Of a stretch of 64,000 nt of DNA, positions 1-9,281 are shown piece by piece; the stretch's first letter is position 1, and each line of letters begins with the position of its first letter. The notes below the pieces were generated by a model. That model had not been told where the DNA came from, did no database searches, and was given only the letters and a program-made list of their open reading frames with translations. This DNA comes from Agrobacterium vaccinii. GTDB lineage: Bacteria; Pseudomonadota; Alphaproteobacteria; Rhizobiales; Rhizobiaceae. The position numbers and the translations under genes were made by a program. The stretch lies in NCBI RefSeq assembly GCF_021310995.1, contig NZ_CP054150.1, forward strand, positions 2,983,501 to 3,047,500. The letters are read 5' to 3'.

Positions 1-162
1 CTGGAATATCTGAGCACTATCGGCAACGTGGCGGGACCAAAGGTCCGTAAGCGTTGAAGGCGCTACAAGATTTGTTGTCGCGTTCCACTTTTTGAAAAGT
101 TCGACGAAATGCTCAAGTTTTTCCTGTGTTTCACGTGAAACACTTTGGCCGTTTATATTCAT
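1..162 (-). CDS. rsmG: 16S rRNA (guanine-N7) methyltransferase RsmG (GidB), N-terminal fragment
   Basis: Only the first 54 codons are in the window; the gene runs off the left edge. The reverse-strand reading starts ATG at 162 and gives [19 protein letters not shown], followed by a stretch containing [10 protein letters not shown] and [11 protein letters not shown], which is the typical start of RsmG, the enzyme that N7-methylates G527 of 16S rRNA using SAM. The start codon lies 10 bp after the mnmG stop, matching the conserved mnmG-rsmG pair. The VSRET codons contain a perfect parS palindrome (127-142). In alphaproteobacteria parA and parB normally follow rsmG, so they are expected just outside the window. 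Identity is firm from sequence and context. Confidence 0.93.
   Translation of the reverse strand, partial: MNINGQSVSRETQEKLEHFVELFKKWNATTNLVAPSTLTDLWSRHVADSAQIFQ
127..142. other. parS: parS site 1 (ParB-binding), perfect palindrome
   Basis: TGTTTCACGTGAAACA is a perfect 16-bp palindrome and matches the chromosomal parS consensus of Bacillus and Caulobacter exactly. It is extended by one more base pair on each side (GTG...CAC). It lies inside rsmG, encoding the VSRET residues near the N terminus, about 6.5 kb left of the predicted oriC. Confidence 0.9.
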
Positions 163-172
163 AAGAGACTCG

Positions 173-2050
173 TTATAACTGTGCACGCAACGTCTGACGT
201 CGCGTATAGACGCCTTTCTTGAGCAGAGCAAGAATAAGCGAAATGGCGGCAGGCGTCATGCCATCGACCCGAGAAGCCTGAGCAATGTTCGCGGGGCGCG
301 CCTTTTGAAGCTTTTGCTTCAACTCGTTGGAAAGGCCGGAAAGCGTAGAGAAATCGAAATCGTCAGGAATGGACCTGTCTTCATCTCGCTTTATATCGAT
401 GATATCCGCGTTTTGTCGCTGCAAATAAACGGCGTAGCCTGTTTCGATTTCAAGGACTTCAGCGATCTTGGGCGCCAGTGCTAACAGCTCAGGCCAATGG
501 TCTGTGATTGTCGCGAACGTGATGTCTGGATAGGAAAGCAACTCATAGGCAGATCGTCTTTGGCCGTCCTGATTTAATTTGAGACCCTGTTTAGCTGCCT
601 CAGATGGACTAATTGTCAGCTCTTTCAGTTTCGCCCGAGCCACATCCAACGTATCGACAAAGTTGGCAAACCGCTTCGACCGCTCTGTGCCGACAACTCC
701 AGCAGTTGCACCGAACGGCGTGAGCCGCAGATCGGCATTGTCGACACGCAGCGATAGACGGTATTCCGCGCGTGAGGTGAACATTCGATATGGCTCGGTG
801 ACACCCTTCGATGTCAGGTCGTCTATCATCACGCCGATATAGGATTCTGTCCGGCTGAAGTGGACTGGAGCGCCACCACTTGCAAAAACTGACGCATTGA
901 GCCCTGCAACAAGCCCCTGTGCCGCCGCCTCTTCATAACCAGTCGTTCCGTTAATCTGACCAGCCAAAAACAAACCTTGAATTTTCTTGCATTCGAGAGA
1001 TGGCCGCAGCTCTCTTGGATCGACATAGTCGTATTCAATGGCATAACCCGCCTGCAGGATTTTTACCTGCTCAAGGCCAGGGATGGTGTGGATGAAGAGT
1101 TCCTGGACCGATAGGGGCAGAGATGTCGAAATGCCGTTTGGATAGATAGTATCATCATCCAGCCCTTCGGGTTCCAAAAATATCTGATGGCCATCGCGTT
1201 CACCAAATCGCACAATCTTGTCTTCGATTGAAGGACAATAACGCGGGCCTACACCTTCAATCTGACCCGAATACATGGCAGAGAGATGGATATTATCCTG
1301 AATGATCTTGTGGCCAGCAGGCGTCGTTCTCGTGACACCACATTCGATCTGGGGATTGCGAATGTGGTCCGTCATGAAGGAGAAGGGAACGGGATCCGCG
1401 TCCGCGCCCTGACGCTCGACTGACGCCCAATCAATGGTCTTGCCATCCAGTCTCGCTGGTGTTCCCGTTTTCAGGCGGCCCATAGAAAGCCCAGCACGAG
1501 CCAATGTATCTGAGAGACCAACGGATGGCCTTTCACCAACGCGACCCGCGGGAATCTTTTCGGATCCGATATGAATGAGGCCGCGTAAAAATGTGCCACT
1601 CGTCAGAACGATCGATCGGCAAGCGATTTTAGTGCCATCGGCTAGGATGACAGCTGTTATGACGTTGTCTGCAAATTCAATGTCGTACGCATCACCTTCA
1701 AGGACAGTGAGATTCGAAATTGCCGAGATTTCCGCCTGCATCGCTTCTCTATAAAGCCGTCTATCCGCCTGCGTGCGTGGACCTCTGACTGCGGGACCTT
1801 TCTTGCGGTTGAGCATTCGGAACTGGATTCCGCCCGCATCGGCAACGCGCCCCATCAGTCCATCTAGAGCATCGATCTCCCTGACAAGATGGCCTTTTCC
1901 CAGCCCACCGATCGCCGGATTGCAGGACATGACGCCGATGGTGTCTTTATTATGCGTGAGCAGGGCGGTTTTTGCCCCGTGGCGCGCAGCGGCAGCGGCA
2001 GCTTCGCTACCGGCATGACCACCACCAATGACAACAACATCGTACTTCAT
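173..2050 (-). CDS. mnmG: tRNA uridine-5-carboxymethylaminomethyl modification enzyme MnmG (GidA)
   Basis: MnmG binds FAD and, with MnmE, installs the cmnm5 group on U34 of tRNAs that read two-fold degenerate codons, using methylene-THF and glycine. The 625-residue product has the usual length. The N-terminal [14 protein letters not shown] is the FAD-binding Rossmann loop. The GidA signatures [12 protein letters not shown] (near residue 270) and [17 protein letters not shown] (near residue 370) are present. The ATG at 2050 is followed at once by the nucleotide-binding motif, so the start is secure. It lies between mnmE (57 bp upstream, a gap that carries a parS) and rsmG (10 bp downstream) and is probably cotranscribed with rsmG. 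The partner enzyme is the neighbouring gene. Confidence 0.98.
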   Translation of the reverse strand: MKYDVVVIGGGHAGSEAAAAAARHGAKTALLTHNKDTIGVMSCNPAIGGLGKGHLVREIDALDGLMGRVADAGGIQFRMLNRKKGPAVRGPRTQADRRLYREAMQAEISAISNLTVLEGDAYDIEFADNVITAVILADGTKIACRSIVLTSGTFLRGLIHIGSEKIPAGRVGERPSVGLSDTLARAGLSMGRLKTGTPARLDGKTIDWASVERQGADADPVPFSFMTDHIRNPQIECGVTRTTPAGHKIIQDNIHLSAMYSGQIEGVGPRYCPSIEDKIVRFGERDGHQIFLEPEGLDDDTIYPNGISTSLPLSVQELFIHTIPGLEQVKILQAGYAIEYDYVDPRELRPSLECKKIQGLFLAGQINGTTGYEEAAAQGLVAGLNASVFASGGAPVHFSRTESYIGVMIDDLTSKGVTEPYRMFTSRAEYRLSLRVDNADLRLTPFGATAGVVGTERSKRFANFVDTLDVARAKLKELTISPSEAAKQGLKLNQDGQRRSAYELLSYPDITFATITDHWPELLALAPKIAEVLEIETGYAVYLQRQNADIIDIKRDEDRSIPDDFDFSTLSGLSNELKQKLQKARPANIAQASRVDGMTPAAISLILALLKKGVYTRRQTLRAQL

Positions 2051-2094
2051 GACGAGACCCGTCCTTTCGGTCTGCCCGCGCCCTATCGGCTCAG

Positions 2095-2110
2095 TGTTTC
2101 ACGTGAATCA
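2095..2110 (-). other. parS: parS site 2 (ParB-binding), overlaps mnmE stop codon
   Basis: Reads TGATTCACGTGAAACA on the reverse strand, one mismatch from the perfect parS palindrome. The first three bases (2110-2108) are the TGA stop codon of mnmE. The rest lies in the mnmE-mnmG gap. It is about 4.5 kb left of the predicted oriC and its asymmetric form points away from it. Confidence 0.85.
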
Positions 2111-3433
2111 TTTTCCAATGCAGAATTCGGAGAATATCACACCGAGCAACTCTTCTACATCAACCCGACCAGTGATTCGTCCCAACGACGTCGCAGCCAG
2201 TCGCAAATATTCTGATCGGACCGCAAGGTCCATGCCTTCAGAATTGAGCGCATCACTAACATAGTTCAACGTCTCTTCAAGTCGTTTCTTATGTCTGGCT
2301 CGCACAGGCACCAATGAATGCGTCACGCCAACACGCGTTTCGATATGCGATCTGATCAGGGACTTGAGTTCTACCAAGCCTTCCCCGGTCTTCGCCGAGA
2401 TGACCAGATCGTAGGGAGCAGTACAACGCTCAGGATAAAGATCAGTTTTCGTAGCGACAGTTACTATCGAGACGTTAGATGCCAAATCAATTTGTTGCGC
2501 ATCCGAATCGGTCTCGAATAGCGATAGAACGAGGTCAGCTTCCGCTGCGCTCGCACGGGCACGTCTTACACCTTCGCGCTCAACCACGTCGTCGGTGTCT
2601 CTCAATCCGGCGGTATCATAGATCGTCACCAGGTATCCGCCGATATCCAAGTCGGTGCTGATCACGTCGCGTGTGGTGCCCGCAATGTCCGTCACGATAG
2701 CAATATCACGTCCGCTCATGGCGTTCAGTAGGCTGGATTTACCAACGTTCGGCGAACCGATAAGTGCGACCTTGAACCCGTTGCGAATGATTTCGCTGGA
2801 GCCGCCTGCATTTAGATGATCCGATATTTCCGTTTTTAGCCTCGAGACGGTAACCCAGACTTGGTCTGCTACCGAATCGGGAACGTCTTCCTCATCAGAG
2901 AAATCAAGCTCCGCTTCAATCAATGCACGGCAACGGGTGAGTTGGTACGCCCAGTCATCGTATAGTGCAGAGAGCTGGCCACATGTCTGCTCAACGGCCA
3001 AGCGCCTCTGCATTTCCGTTTCTGCTTTCAAAAGGTCGGCCAAGCCCTCTACTTCCAGCAAATCCATCTTGCCATTGTCATAGGCGCGCTTGGAGAACTC
3101 TCCGGCTTCCGCGGGCCGGATGTGATCGATAGCATCCAGTTCTGTGAAAACAGCGTCAACGACGGCCTTGCTGCCGTGCAGATGGATTTCGACGCAATCT
3201 TCGCCCGTGAAAGAATGAGGGGCTGGAAATTGAATCACCAAAGCCTGATCGATTGTTTCTTTGTTTCGGTTACGAATCGTTCGGAGTGCGGCAACGCGGG
3301 GTGCTGGAAGACGACCCCCTGTCAGCATAGACATCGCGACCATGGCCTGACTTCCGCTCAATCTCAGCACAGCGACTCCCGCAGGCAGAGTGCCGCTGGA
3401 AAGGGCGTAGATTGTGTCCGTAGAAGAAACCAA
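2108..3433 (-). CDS. mnmE: tRNA modification GTPase MnmE (TrmE)
   Basis: MnmE is the K+-stimulated GTPase partner of MnmG in wobble-uridine modification. Visible in order: an N-terminal formyl-THF-binding domain beginning DTIYALSSGTLPAGVAVLRLSG-like, a helical domain, the G domain with GSPNVGKSSLLN, the DIAGTTRD switch and DTAGLRD, and the C-terminal FCIGK whose cysteine is catalytic. I place the start at TTG 3433: it is preceded by GGAG with 9-bp spacing and gives 441 residues, close to the family length. The first ATG in frame (3511) would add 26 residues not seen in the family and would put the initiation region on a hairpin (3482-3504). GTG 3460 is another option. The stop overlaps a parS. 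Confidence 0.95.
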   Translation of the reverse strand: MVSSTDTIYALSSGTLPAGVAVLRLSGSQAMVAMSMLTGGRLPAPRVAALRTIRNRNKETIDQALVIQFPAPHSFTGEDCVEIHLHGSKAVVDAVFTELDAIDHIRPAEAGEFSKRAYDNGKMDLLEVEGLADLLKAETEMQRRLAVEQTCGQLSALYDDWAYQLTRCRALIEAELDFSDEEDVPDSVADQVWVTVSRLKTEISDHLNAGGSSEIIRNGFKVALIGSPNVGKSSLLNAMSGRDIAIVTDIAGTTRDVISTDLDIGGYLVTIYDTAGLRDTDDVVEREGVRRARASAAEADLVLSLFETDSDAQQIDLASNVSIVTVATKTDLYPERCTAPYDLVISAKTGEGLVELKSLIRSHIETRVGVTHSLVPVRARHKKRLEETLNYVSDALNSEGMDLAVRSEYLRLAATSLGRITGRVDVEELLGVIFSEFCIGK

Positions 3434-3481
3434 GGTCTTTAACTCCAATGGGTATGCCACGCCTGAACGATACAACGACAA

Positions 3482-3504
3482 ACCGCGCCCTTGTGAGGCG
3501 CGGT
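3482..3504 (-). terminator. Hairpin after rho, probable terminator
   Basis: ACCGCGCC (3482-3489) and GGCGCGGT (3497-3504) form an 8-bp perfect stem with a 7-nt loop, just past the rho stop on the reverse strand. The following tract (TTGTCGTTGT) is only moderately T-rich, so termination may be partial. Its position argues against the long ATG start for mnmE. Confidence 0.55.
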
Positions 3505-3533
3505 CAGGCAAACTCTGATTGTAAACCCAGCGA

Positions 3534-4799
3534 TCAGGTGTTCATCGAATCGAAGAAATCACCGTTGGTCTTGGTCTGCTTCAACTTGTCGATCAGGAAC
3601 TCGATAGCATCGGTCGTGCCCATCGGCGCAAGGATACGACGCAACACGAAGATTTTCTGAAGATCCTGACGGGGTACGAGGAGGTCTTCCTTACGCGTAC
3701 CGGACTTGAGAATGTCCATGGACGGGAAGATACGCTTATCGGCGACCTTGCGATCCAGAACGATTTCCGAGTTACCAGTGCCCTTGAATTCTTCGAAGAT
3801 GACTTCGTCCATGCGGCTTCCCGTATCGATCAGGGCGGTCGCGATGATCGTCAGCGATCCACCTTCCTCAATGTTACGGGCTGCACCGAAGAAACGCTTC
3901 GGGCGCTGCAAGGCATTGGCGTCCACACCACCGGTTAGAACCTTACCAGAAGAAGGAACAACGGTGTTGTAGGCGCGCCCGAGACGCGTGATCGAATCAA
4001 GCAGAATAACGACGTCACGGCCATGTTCGACAAGACGCTTGGCCTTTTCGATCACCATTTCGGCGACCTGAACGTGGCGCACGGCAGGCTCATCGAATGT
4101 GGATGAAACGACTTCACCCTTCACCGAACGCTGCATGTCCGTCACTTCCTCAGGACGCTCGTCGATGAGGAGCACGATGAGGTAGCATTCCGGGTGATTG
4201 GCGGTAATGGAATGGGCAATGTTCTGCAGGAGAACGGTTTTACCCGTACGCGGCGGCGCAACGATCAATCCGCGCTGGCCTTTGCCGAGCGGCGCGACGA
4301 GGTCCATCACACGCGCAGACAAATCCTTGGATGTCGGTATTTCGAGTTCAAGCTTGAAGCGCTCATTCGGATAGAGCGGTGTCAGATTGTCGAAATGAAC
4401 CTTATGGCGAATCTTCTCAGGGTCATCGAAGTTGATCGTGTTGACCTTCAGCAGCGCGAAGTAGCGCTCGCCTTCCTTTGGTCCACGGATCGGGCCCTCG
4501 ACGGTATCACCGGTCTTGAGCGAAAAGCGGCGGATTTGCGAAGGCGAGATGTAGATATCATCCGGGCCGGGCAGGTAGTTTGCGTTGGCAGAGCGCAGAA
4601 AGCCGAAGCCATCCTGAAGAACTTCAACAACGCCTTCACCGATAATCTCGATGTCCTGACTTGCCAATACCTTGAGGATTGCAAACATGAGCTCCTGCTT
4701 GCGCATCGTGCTCGCATTTTCGACTTCCAGGGATTCTGCAAAAGTCAGCAAATCGGTTGGGGATTTGCTCTTAAGTTCCTGAAGCTTCATTTCAGCCAT
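3534..4799 (-). CDS. rho: Transcription termination factor Rho
   Basis: Rho is the hexameric RNA-dependent ATPase that terminates untranslated transcripts. The 421-residue product has the Rho N-terminal helical domain (roughly residues 5-45), the cold-shock-like RNA-binding domain (about 50-120, with [11 protein letters not shown]), the Walker A loop APPRTGKTV (about 181-189), [10 protein letters not shown], and the RLGRAYN and [20 protein letters not shown] segments that line the central channel. The ATG at 4799 fits the family start. Upstream, 187 bp separate it from hemJ, enough for its own promoter and leader; I see no gene there. Next to hemJ-hemE this is the usual alphaproteobacterial order. 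Confidence 0.98.
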   Translation of the reverse strand: MAEMKLQELKSKSPTDLLTFAESLEVENASTMRKQELMFAILKVLASQDIEIIGEGVVEVLQDGFGFLRSANANYLPGPDDIYISPSQIRRFSLKTGDTVEGPIRGPKEGERYFALLKVNTINFDDPEKIRHKVHFDNLTPLYPNERFKLELEIPTSKDLSARVMDLVAPLGKGQRGLIVAPPRTGKTVLLQNIAHSITANHPECYLIVLLIDERPEEVTDMQRSVKGEVVSSTFDEPAVRHVQVAEMVIEKAKRLVEHGRDVVILLDSITRLGRAYNTVVPSSGKVLTGGVDANALQRPKRFFGAARNIEEGGSLTIIATALIDTGSRMDEVIFEEFKGTGNSEIVLDRKVADKRIFPSMDILKSGTRKEDLLVPRQDLQKIFVLRRILAPMGTTDAIEFLIDKLKQTKTNGDFFDSMNT

Positions 4800-4986
4800 G
4801 AAGAGAAAGACCGTCTTTAAAATATGTGTGTGGGGAAAGGCTTGTTCGCGAATCAGGTACTGTGGGTGGCCCGCAGACGTCTGAATAATTCACATGCCAT
4901 TGAGATGAGTTACCGGAAAATAGCGGTTCAACCTGAAAGCCGCAAGAGGAAAGCACCAATTCCGAGAAAATTATCGTGATGACCCC

Positions 4987-5532
4987 TCAAGCGAAGGGTT
5001 TCACAACCACAAGTATGACTATGAGGATCATCAAAAGGGTTGGGACCTCATTCATCAACCGCCAGTGACGGGCGGTCCGTGTGTTTTCGTCGCGCGCAAA
5101 CCGGCGCACGCTTCTGCTGAAATAGACGTGGGTGACCGTCATCAGTGTGACAAGCCAGATCTTCGCATGCAGCCAGCCGCCGGAAAAACCATAAACGGAC
5201 CACGCCAGATAAAGGCCGAGAACCCATGAGATCATCATTGCGGGGTTCATGATCACCTTGAGCAACCGCTGCTCCATGATCTTGAAGGTCTCAGACTTGT
5301 CGGAACCGGGCGCTGCGTCGGTGTGATAGATGAAAAGCCGGGGCAGGTAGAACAAGCCAGCCATCCACGAGATGACGGCAATGATGTGCAAAGCCTTGAT
5401 CCAGAGGTAGGCATCCGTAGGATCGACATGCAGTACCACGGCAACCAACCCGATAAAAACAGCAAGCGCTGCTGCAGCTCGGAAGCGCGCCTTACGGCCT
5501 GCTGTGGTTGAAGTCTGCTTTTCCCCGCTCAT
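4987..5532 (-). CDS. hemJ: Protoporphyrinogen oxidase HemJ
   Basis: HemJ is the oxygen-independent protoporphyrinogen IX oxidase of most alphaproteobacteria, an integral inner-membrane haem protein (former UPF0093). The 181-residue product has about four to five hydrophobic segments. The first family block is [20 protein letters not shown], followed by PRLFIYH, with conserved histidines near residues 49 and 70. The N-terminal 20 residues are polar and poorly conserved. The gene overlaps the upstream hemE stop by 4 bp (ATGA), so the two consecutive haem-pathway genes are translationally coupled. Confidence 0.93.
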   Translation of the reverse strand: MSGEKQTSTTAGRKARFRAAAALAVFIGLVAVVLHVDPTDAYLWIKALHIIAVISWMAGLFYLPRLFIYHTDAAPGSDKSETFKIMEQRLLKVIMNPAMMISWVLGLYLAWSVYGFSGGWLHAKIWLVTLMTVTHVYFSRSVRRFARDENTRTARHWRLMNEVPTLLMILIVILVVVKPFA

Positions 5533-6563
5533 AGCGCATAGCCATGTGAACGGACGCGGGACACCAATCTGGCGACATTCTCCGGGTCGGCCTGTGGCGT
5601 GATCCCGTGCCCGAGATTAAAAATCAGCGGGCCGTTAGCAAGACAGTTCAGGATCGCATCGATCCCGTCTTCCAAAGCCCGGCCACCGGCCACCATCCGC
5701 ATCGGGTCGAGGTTACCCTGTACCGGTCCATCCTTCTGGAGCTCACGGGCGAAAGACAGCGGCACGCTCCAATCGAGACCAATGGCGTCAGCACCGGTCT
5801 TCTGTCGGTAATCCTTCAAAAGGATACCGGCACCCTTCGCGAAGGCTATTATTTTTGCGCCAGGGCGACGTGCCCGAACGGATTCAATGATACGGGCCAC
5901 GGGCTTCACCGCGAAATCCTCGAATTCTTTTTCGCCGAGAACACCGGCCCAGGAATCGAATATCTGAACGGCATCCGCGCCAGCATCGAGTTGCGCCACG
6001 AGATAATCGGCAGAAACTTCAGCGAGAAAAGCAAGAAGCGTTTCCATGGCGTGTGGGTGTTGATAGCCGAACAGACGGGCAGGGGCCTGATCCGGCGTTC
6101 CATGCCCCGCAATCATGTAGGTCGCAACCGTCCAGGGTGCACCGCAAAAACCCAGCAGCGTTGTTTCACTGGGCAATTCCTGCCTCAACCGCTTCACCGT
6201 TTCGAAAACAGGAGCCAGATGCGGGAGGATGTTGTCACCCCTCAAGGCCGCGATACCAGCGGGATCGATCGGATCCATCGCAGGGCCCTTGCCCTCGGTG
6301 AAGGAGACGTTGCGTTTCAGCGCGTCGGGTATCACTAGGATGTCGGAAAACAGGATCGCAGCGTCCAGACCGAAACGTCGGATCGGCTGCAACGTAACCT
6401 CTGTGGCAAGTTCAGGATTGTAACAGAGATCAAGGAAACTTCCTGCTGCCTTCCGCGTTTCCCGGTACTCCGGCAGATAACGTCCTGCCTGTCTCATAAG
6501 CCAGATCGGAGGAGGGCCCAACGTCTCCCCGTTCAAAACCTTGATAACACGACGCTCTGACAT
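5529..6563 (-). CDS. hemE: Uroporphyrinogen decarboxylase HemE
   Basis: HemE decarboxylates uroporphyrinogen III to coproporphyrinogen III. The 344-residue length is normal. The N-terminal signature [17 protein letters not shown] (about residues 18-34) carries the substrate-binding arginines, and [16 protein letters not shown] is the second PROSITE motif. The ATG at 6563 is 12 residues before conserved sequence. HemE is the oriC-proximal gene of the left arm; in Caulobacter the origin also abuts hemE, and strong hemE-side promoters influence origin firing there. It shares a 4-bp overlap with hemJ. Its promoter must lie within the oriC region. Confidence 0.98.
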   Translation of the reverse strand: MSERRVIKVLNGETLGPPPIWLMRQAGRYLPEYRETRKAAGSFLDLCYNPELATEVTLQPIRRFGLDAAILFSDILVIPDALKRNVSFTEGKGPAMDPIDPAGIAALRGDNILPHLAPVFETVKRLRQELPSETTLLGFCGAPWTVATYMIAGHGTPDQAPARLFGYQHPHAMETLLAFLAEVSADYLVAQLDAGADAVQIFDSWAGVLGEKEFEDFAVKPVARIIESVRARRPGAKIIAFAKGAGILLKDYRQKTGADAIGLDWSVPLSFARELQKDGPVQGNLDPMRMVAGGRALEDGIDAILNCLANGPLIFNLGHGITPQADPENVARLVSRVRSHGYAL

Positions 6564-6570
6564 GGGCTCA

Positions 6571-6620
6571 TCTTTTCTAAAAAATAAAATCTAAGAGATC
6601 TAAATGATTTTCTATTTCTT
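6571..6620. other. AT-rich candidate DNA unwinding element of oriC
   Basis: 82% A+T (41 of 50 bases by count) in a sequence whose surroundings are clearly GC-rich. It lies at the hemE end of the origin gap, about 170 bp from the DnaA-box cluster. A strong promoter for hemE would also be AT-rich here, so the two roles may overlap. Confidence 0.5.
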
Positions 6621-6788
6621 AGAGTCTGTGAGTAGCAAGGATTAAAATCTATCAGGCGGAAATGCCGCATCGGGCTGAAACACAGATTTCAGCTTTGATA
6701 AAATCCGAGGTTTTGGAAAACTTCGGTCATATCCCAATATCTCCTTAAAGATTCAGAGGCTTGAGATGCATTCGCATTCGCTCCGGCC

Positions 6789-6797
6789 TGTGGACAA
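6789..6797 (-). promoter_or_regulatory. DnaA box (one mismatch)
   Basis: TGTGGACAA on the forward strand, i.e. TTGTCCACA on the reverse strand, one base from the TTATCCACA consensus. Part of the oriC cluster. Confidence 0.65.
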
Positions 6798-6825
6798 CGT
6801 GCTGATCGTTTTTAATGGAGTCTAT

Positions 6826-6834
6826 TTCTCCACA
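6826..6834 (+). promoter_or_regulatory. DnaA box (one mismatch)
   Basis: TTCTCCACA, one base from TTATCCACA, 29 bp after the previous box in the oriC gap. Confidence 0.6.
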
Positions 6835-6877
6835 GAATTCACAGGGACGTGTTTGCTTGCTACACCGGATCGCCGAT

Positions 6878-6886
6878 TGTGGATAA
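6878..6886 (-). promoter_or_regulatory. DnaA box (perfect consensus)
   Basis: TGTGGATAA on the forward strand, i.e. a perfect TTATCCACA on the reverse strand. This is the strongest single DnaA-binding sequence I found in the origin gap. Confidence 0.8.
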
Positions 6887-6945
6887 AACGGCAGTTATGC
6901 AGGCCGTGACCCGGTGCCGAACCCGAGTGCGAGGTTTGTGCACCT

Positions 6946-6954
6946 TTATCAACA
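6946..6954 (+). promoter_or_regulatory. DnaA box (one mismatch)
   Basis: TTATCAACA, one base from consensus, just before the ribosome-binding site of the PPDK-regulator gene. It would lie inside that gene if the upstream ATG at 6914 were used, which is one reason to prefer the GTG at 6971. Confidence 0.55.
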
Positions 6955-6970
6955 GGGAGCCGAAAACAAC

Positions 6971-7792
6971 GTGGAGAACCAAAAAAGCTTCTTCCATCTT
7001 CATCTGATTTCTGACTCCACCGGTGAGACTCTGATGTCTGCGGGCAGGGCGGTGTCGGCACAATTTCATGCGGCGATGCCGCTTGAGCACGTCTATCCGA
7101 TGATCCGAAACCAGAAGCAGCTTCAAAAGGTGATTGACAGCATCGATGAAGAGCCGGGAATCGTCCTCTATACGATCGTTGACGAGCAATTGGCAGAGTT
7201 CCTCGATCTGCGATGTCATGCCATGGGCGTTCCCTGCGTCAATGTTCTGGAACCTGTCATCGGCATCTTTCAAACCTATCTCGGCACGGCATCACGACGC
7301 CGCGTTGGTGCGCAGCACGCGTTGAACGCAGACTATTTTGCGCGGATCGAAGCGCTGAATTTCGCCATGGACCACGACGACGGGCAGATGCCGGAAAATT
7401 ACGATGACGCTGACGTCGTCATCATAGGCATCAGCCGCACTTCAAAGACGCCGACGAGCATCTATCTCGCCAACAGGGGAATCAAGACAGCCAATATTCC
7501 AGTGGTTCCCGACGTGCTGTTACCGGATAGCCTCTATAGGGCCACGAAGCCGCTGATCGTTGGTCTGGTGGCAACTTCGGATCGGATATCGCAGGTCCGC
7601 GAAAATCGTGAACTGGGCGTCACCGGCGGTTTTGACCGCGGACAATATATTGACCGGGCAACGATCATGGAGGAGCTGAAATATGCGCGCTCCCTCTGCG
7701 CCCGCAATAACTGGCCCGTGATCGATGTCACCCGTCGCTCGATTGAAGAGACGGCCGCTGCCATTCTTGCTCTTCGCCAAAGGACGCGTTAA
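6971..7792 (+). CDS. Pyruvate, phosphate dikinase regulatory protein (kinase/pyrophosphorylase, DUF299)
   Basis: This family (RP001 homologue) switches PPDK off by ADP-dependent threonine phosphorylation and on by Pi-dependent dephosphorylation. The start of the conserved domain, [15 protein letters not shown], and the nucleotide loop [18 protein letters not shown] (from about residue 152) are both present, and 273 residues is the normal size. I choose GTG 6971: it has GGGAG about 11 bp upstream and begins [12 protein letters not shown], matching the usual MENRKNFFHLHL start. The ATG at 6914 would add 19 unconserved residues lying in oriC. It is the first gene of the right replichore and heads a close run to dnaQ. 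Confidence 0.93.
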   Translation: MENQKSFFHLHLISDSTGETLMSAGRAVSAQFHAAMPLEHVYPMIRNQKQLQKVIDSIDEEPGIVLYTIVDEQLAEFLDLRCHAMGVPCVNVLEPVIGIFQTYLGTASRRRVGAQHALNADYFARIEALNFAMDHDDGQMPENYDDADVVIIGISRTSKTPTSIYLANRGIKTANIPVVPDVLLPDSLYRATKPLIVGLVATSDRISQVRENRELGVTGGFDRGQYIDRATIMEELKYARSLCARNNWPVIDVTRRSIEETAAAILALRQRTR

Positions 7793-7825
7793 TTCCTTCG
7801 CATTCTTGTTCGGAGACCGTGGTTG

Positions 7826-8425
7826 ATGAGACCAGAGCTGATCCTTGCCTCTTCCAGCGCATCACGCCAGATGCTGATGCGCAATGCTGGGCTGACATTC
7901 ACGGCAATGCCCGCCGCTGTCGATGAGCGAGCCATCGATGCTCGTCTTGAAGCAGAAGGCGCTACGCCGGACCGGATTGCGGTAGAATTGGCAAAAGCAA
8001 AAGCGCTTGCTGTCAGCGCCATCATGCCCGGCGCGATTGTTCTGGGCTGTGATCAGACAATGTCTCTGGGAACGAAGATTTTTCACAAGCCAAAAGACAT
8101 GGCTGAAGCCCATGCGAACCTTCTGTCTTTGTCGGGAAAGACGCATCGCTTGAACTGCGGCGCTGCACTGGCTCAGAACGGTGAAATCCTCTGGGACGTC
8201 GTGACGATTGCCGACATGACAATGCGGCACTTTGATGCAGGATTTGTGGAGCGTCACCTCCAGCGCGTCGGAAAAGGCGTGCTGTCGAGTGTTGGGGCGT
8301 ACCAGTTGGAAGGCGAGGGAATCCAGTTATTCAGTCAGATAGACGGTGATTATTTCACTATTCTGGGATTGCCGCTGTTGCCTTTATTAACGAAACTTCG
8401 CGAACTCGGAATGATCGATGGTTGA
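7826..8425 (+). CDS. maf: Maf-family nucleoside triphosphate pyrophosphatase
   Basis: Maf proteins hydrolyse non-canonical or modified NTPs to the monophosphate and have been linked to septum control. The 199-residue product has [16 protein letters not shown] at the N terminus, the central GCDQTM with the catalytic aspartate, SGKTHRL, and [13 protein letters not shown] followed by [17 protein letters not shown]. The ATG at 7826 has GGAG 10 bp upstream; the TTG just before it is a less likely start. The gene overlaps aroE by 8 bp, and its TGA stop (8423-8425) is also the first three bases of a parS. I cannot tell the exact substrate class. Confidence 0.92.
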   Translation: MRPELILASSSASRQMLMRNAGLTFTAMPAAVDERAIDARLEAEGATPDRIAVELAKAKALAVSAIMPGAIVLGCDQTMSLGTKIFHKPKDMAEAHANLLSLSGKTHRLNCGAALAQNGEILWDVVTIADMTMRHFDAGFVERHLQRVGKGVLSSVGAYQLEGEGIQLFSQIDGDYFTILGLPLLPLLTKLRELGMIDG

Positions 8426-9281
8426 TTCACGTGAAACATTAACCATCAAAGCGTTTGTTACCGGCTACCCGATCAAGCATTCCCGCTCACCATTGATCCA
8501 TGGTCACTGGCTGAAGAGTTTCGGAATTGCGGGCTCTTACGAAGCACTGGAAGTGGCGCCTGAAAACTTCGGCACATTCATTGCTGATCTGAAAGCTGGA
8601 GAGAATGGTGGTTTCGTCGGTGGAAACGTAACAATTCCTCACAAGGAATCCGCCTATCGGTGGTCCGACCAGCCTGACGATATCGCGCAGGAACTGGGGG
8701 CGGCGAACACGATCTGGCTGGAAGATGGCCTGCTCTATGCGACCAACAGTGATGGCTACGGCTTCCTATCGAATCTCGACGTACAGCAGCCGGGATGGGA
8801 TCAAACCGATAGAGCCGTTGTTTTCGGTGCCGGCGGGGCAAGTCGGGCGATTGTCCAGGCTTTGCGCAATCGTGGCATTTCCGAAATCAATGTCGTCAAC
8901 AGGACCGTCGGGCGCGCGAAGGAATTGCGCGACAGGTTTGGCGATAAAATTTTCGCCCACCCGATGCCTGCACTCCACGAGGTGATGGAAGGTGCAGGCC
9001 TTTTCGTCAACACGACGTCTTTGGGAATGGAGGGGAGCGATACCCCCTACCTCGATTTCTCACCCCTTCAAACCGGCGCCGTCGTCACCGATCTTGTTTA
9101 TGTACCGCTCAAAACCCCCATTCTTGCGATGGCGGAAGAGCAAGGGTTCGCGACTGTCGATGGGTTGGGCATGTTGCTTCATCAGGCAAAGCCAGGCTTT
9201 GAGCGATGGTTCGGTCAATCTCCCTTCGTGAATGACGAACTCAGAGGGCTCATCATAGCCGATATTGGGAAACACGGATGA
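8418..9281 (+). CDS. aroE: Shikimate dehydrogenase AroE
   Basis: AroE reduces 3-dehydroshikimate to shikimate with NADPH. The product is 287 residues. Visible motifs are [20 protein letters not shown] (substrate serines), NVTIPHKE with the catalytic lysine, [13 protein letters not shown] (NADP loop), [10 protein letters not shown] (NADP specificity) and [10 protein letters not shown] near the end. The ATG at 8418 overlaps the maf stop. Codons 3-7 (DSRET) are written by a parS site, so the protein N terminus is partly dictated by chromosome-segregation DNA. It overlaps coaE by 4 bp. Confidence 0.97.
   Translation: MVDSRETLTIKAFVTGYPIKHSRSPLIHGHWLKSFGIAGSYEALEVAPENFGTFIADLKAGENGGFVGGNVTIPHKESAYRWSDQPDDIAQELGAANTIWLEDGLLYATNSDGYGFLSNLDVQQPGWDQTDRAVVFGAGGASRAIVQALRNRGISEINVVNRTVGRAKELRDRFGDKIFAHPMPALHEVMEGAGLFVNTTSLGMEGSDTPYLDFSPLQTGAVVTDLVYVPLKTPILAMAEEQGFATVDGLGMLLHQAKPGFERWFGQSPFVNDELRGLIIADIGKHG
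8423..8438 (+). other. parS: parS site 3 (ParB-binding), overlaps maf stop and aroE start
   Basis: TGATTCACGTGAAACA, one mismatch from the perfect palindrome and identical in sequence to parS site 2 but on the opposite strand. Its first three bases are the maf stop codon and it encodes DSRET of AroE. About 1.5 kb right of oriC; the asymmetric form points away from oriC. Confidence 0.85.

Larger units (their letters stand above)
6564..6970. other. oriC: Predicted chromosomal replication origin (oriC)
   Basis: This 407-bp gene-free gap separates divergent hemE from the PPDK-regulator gene (RP001 homologue), the junction known to hold oriC in Caulobacter and predicted in other alphaproteobacteria. 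It contains one perfect DnaA box (6878-6886) and three boxes with one mismatch (6789-6797, 6826-6834, 6946-6954). An AT-rich tract next to hemE (6571-6620, 41 of 50 bases A/T) is a candidate unwinding element. Three CcrM sites (GAGTC 6622, GATTC 6750, GAGTC 6818) could couple methylation state to replication. All flanking genes point away from it and five parS sites surround it. Boundaries are approximate. Confidence 0.85.
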
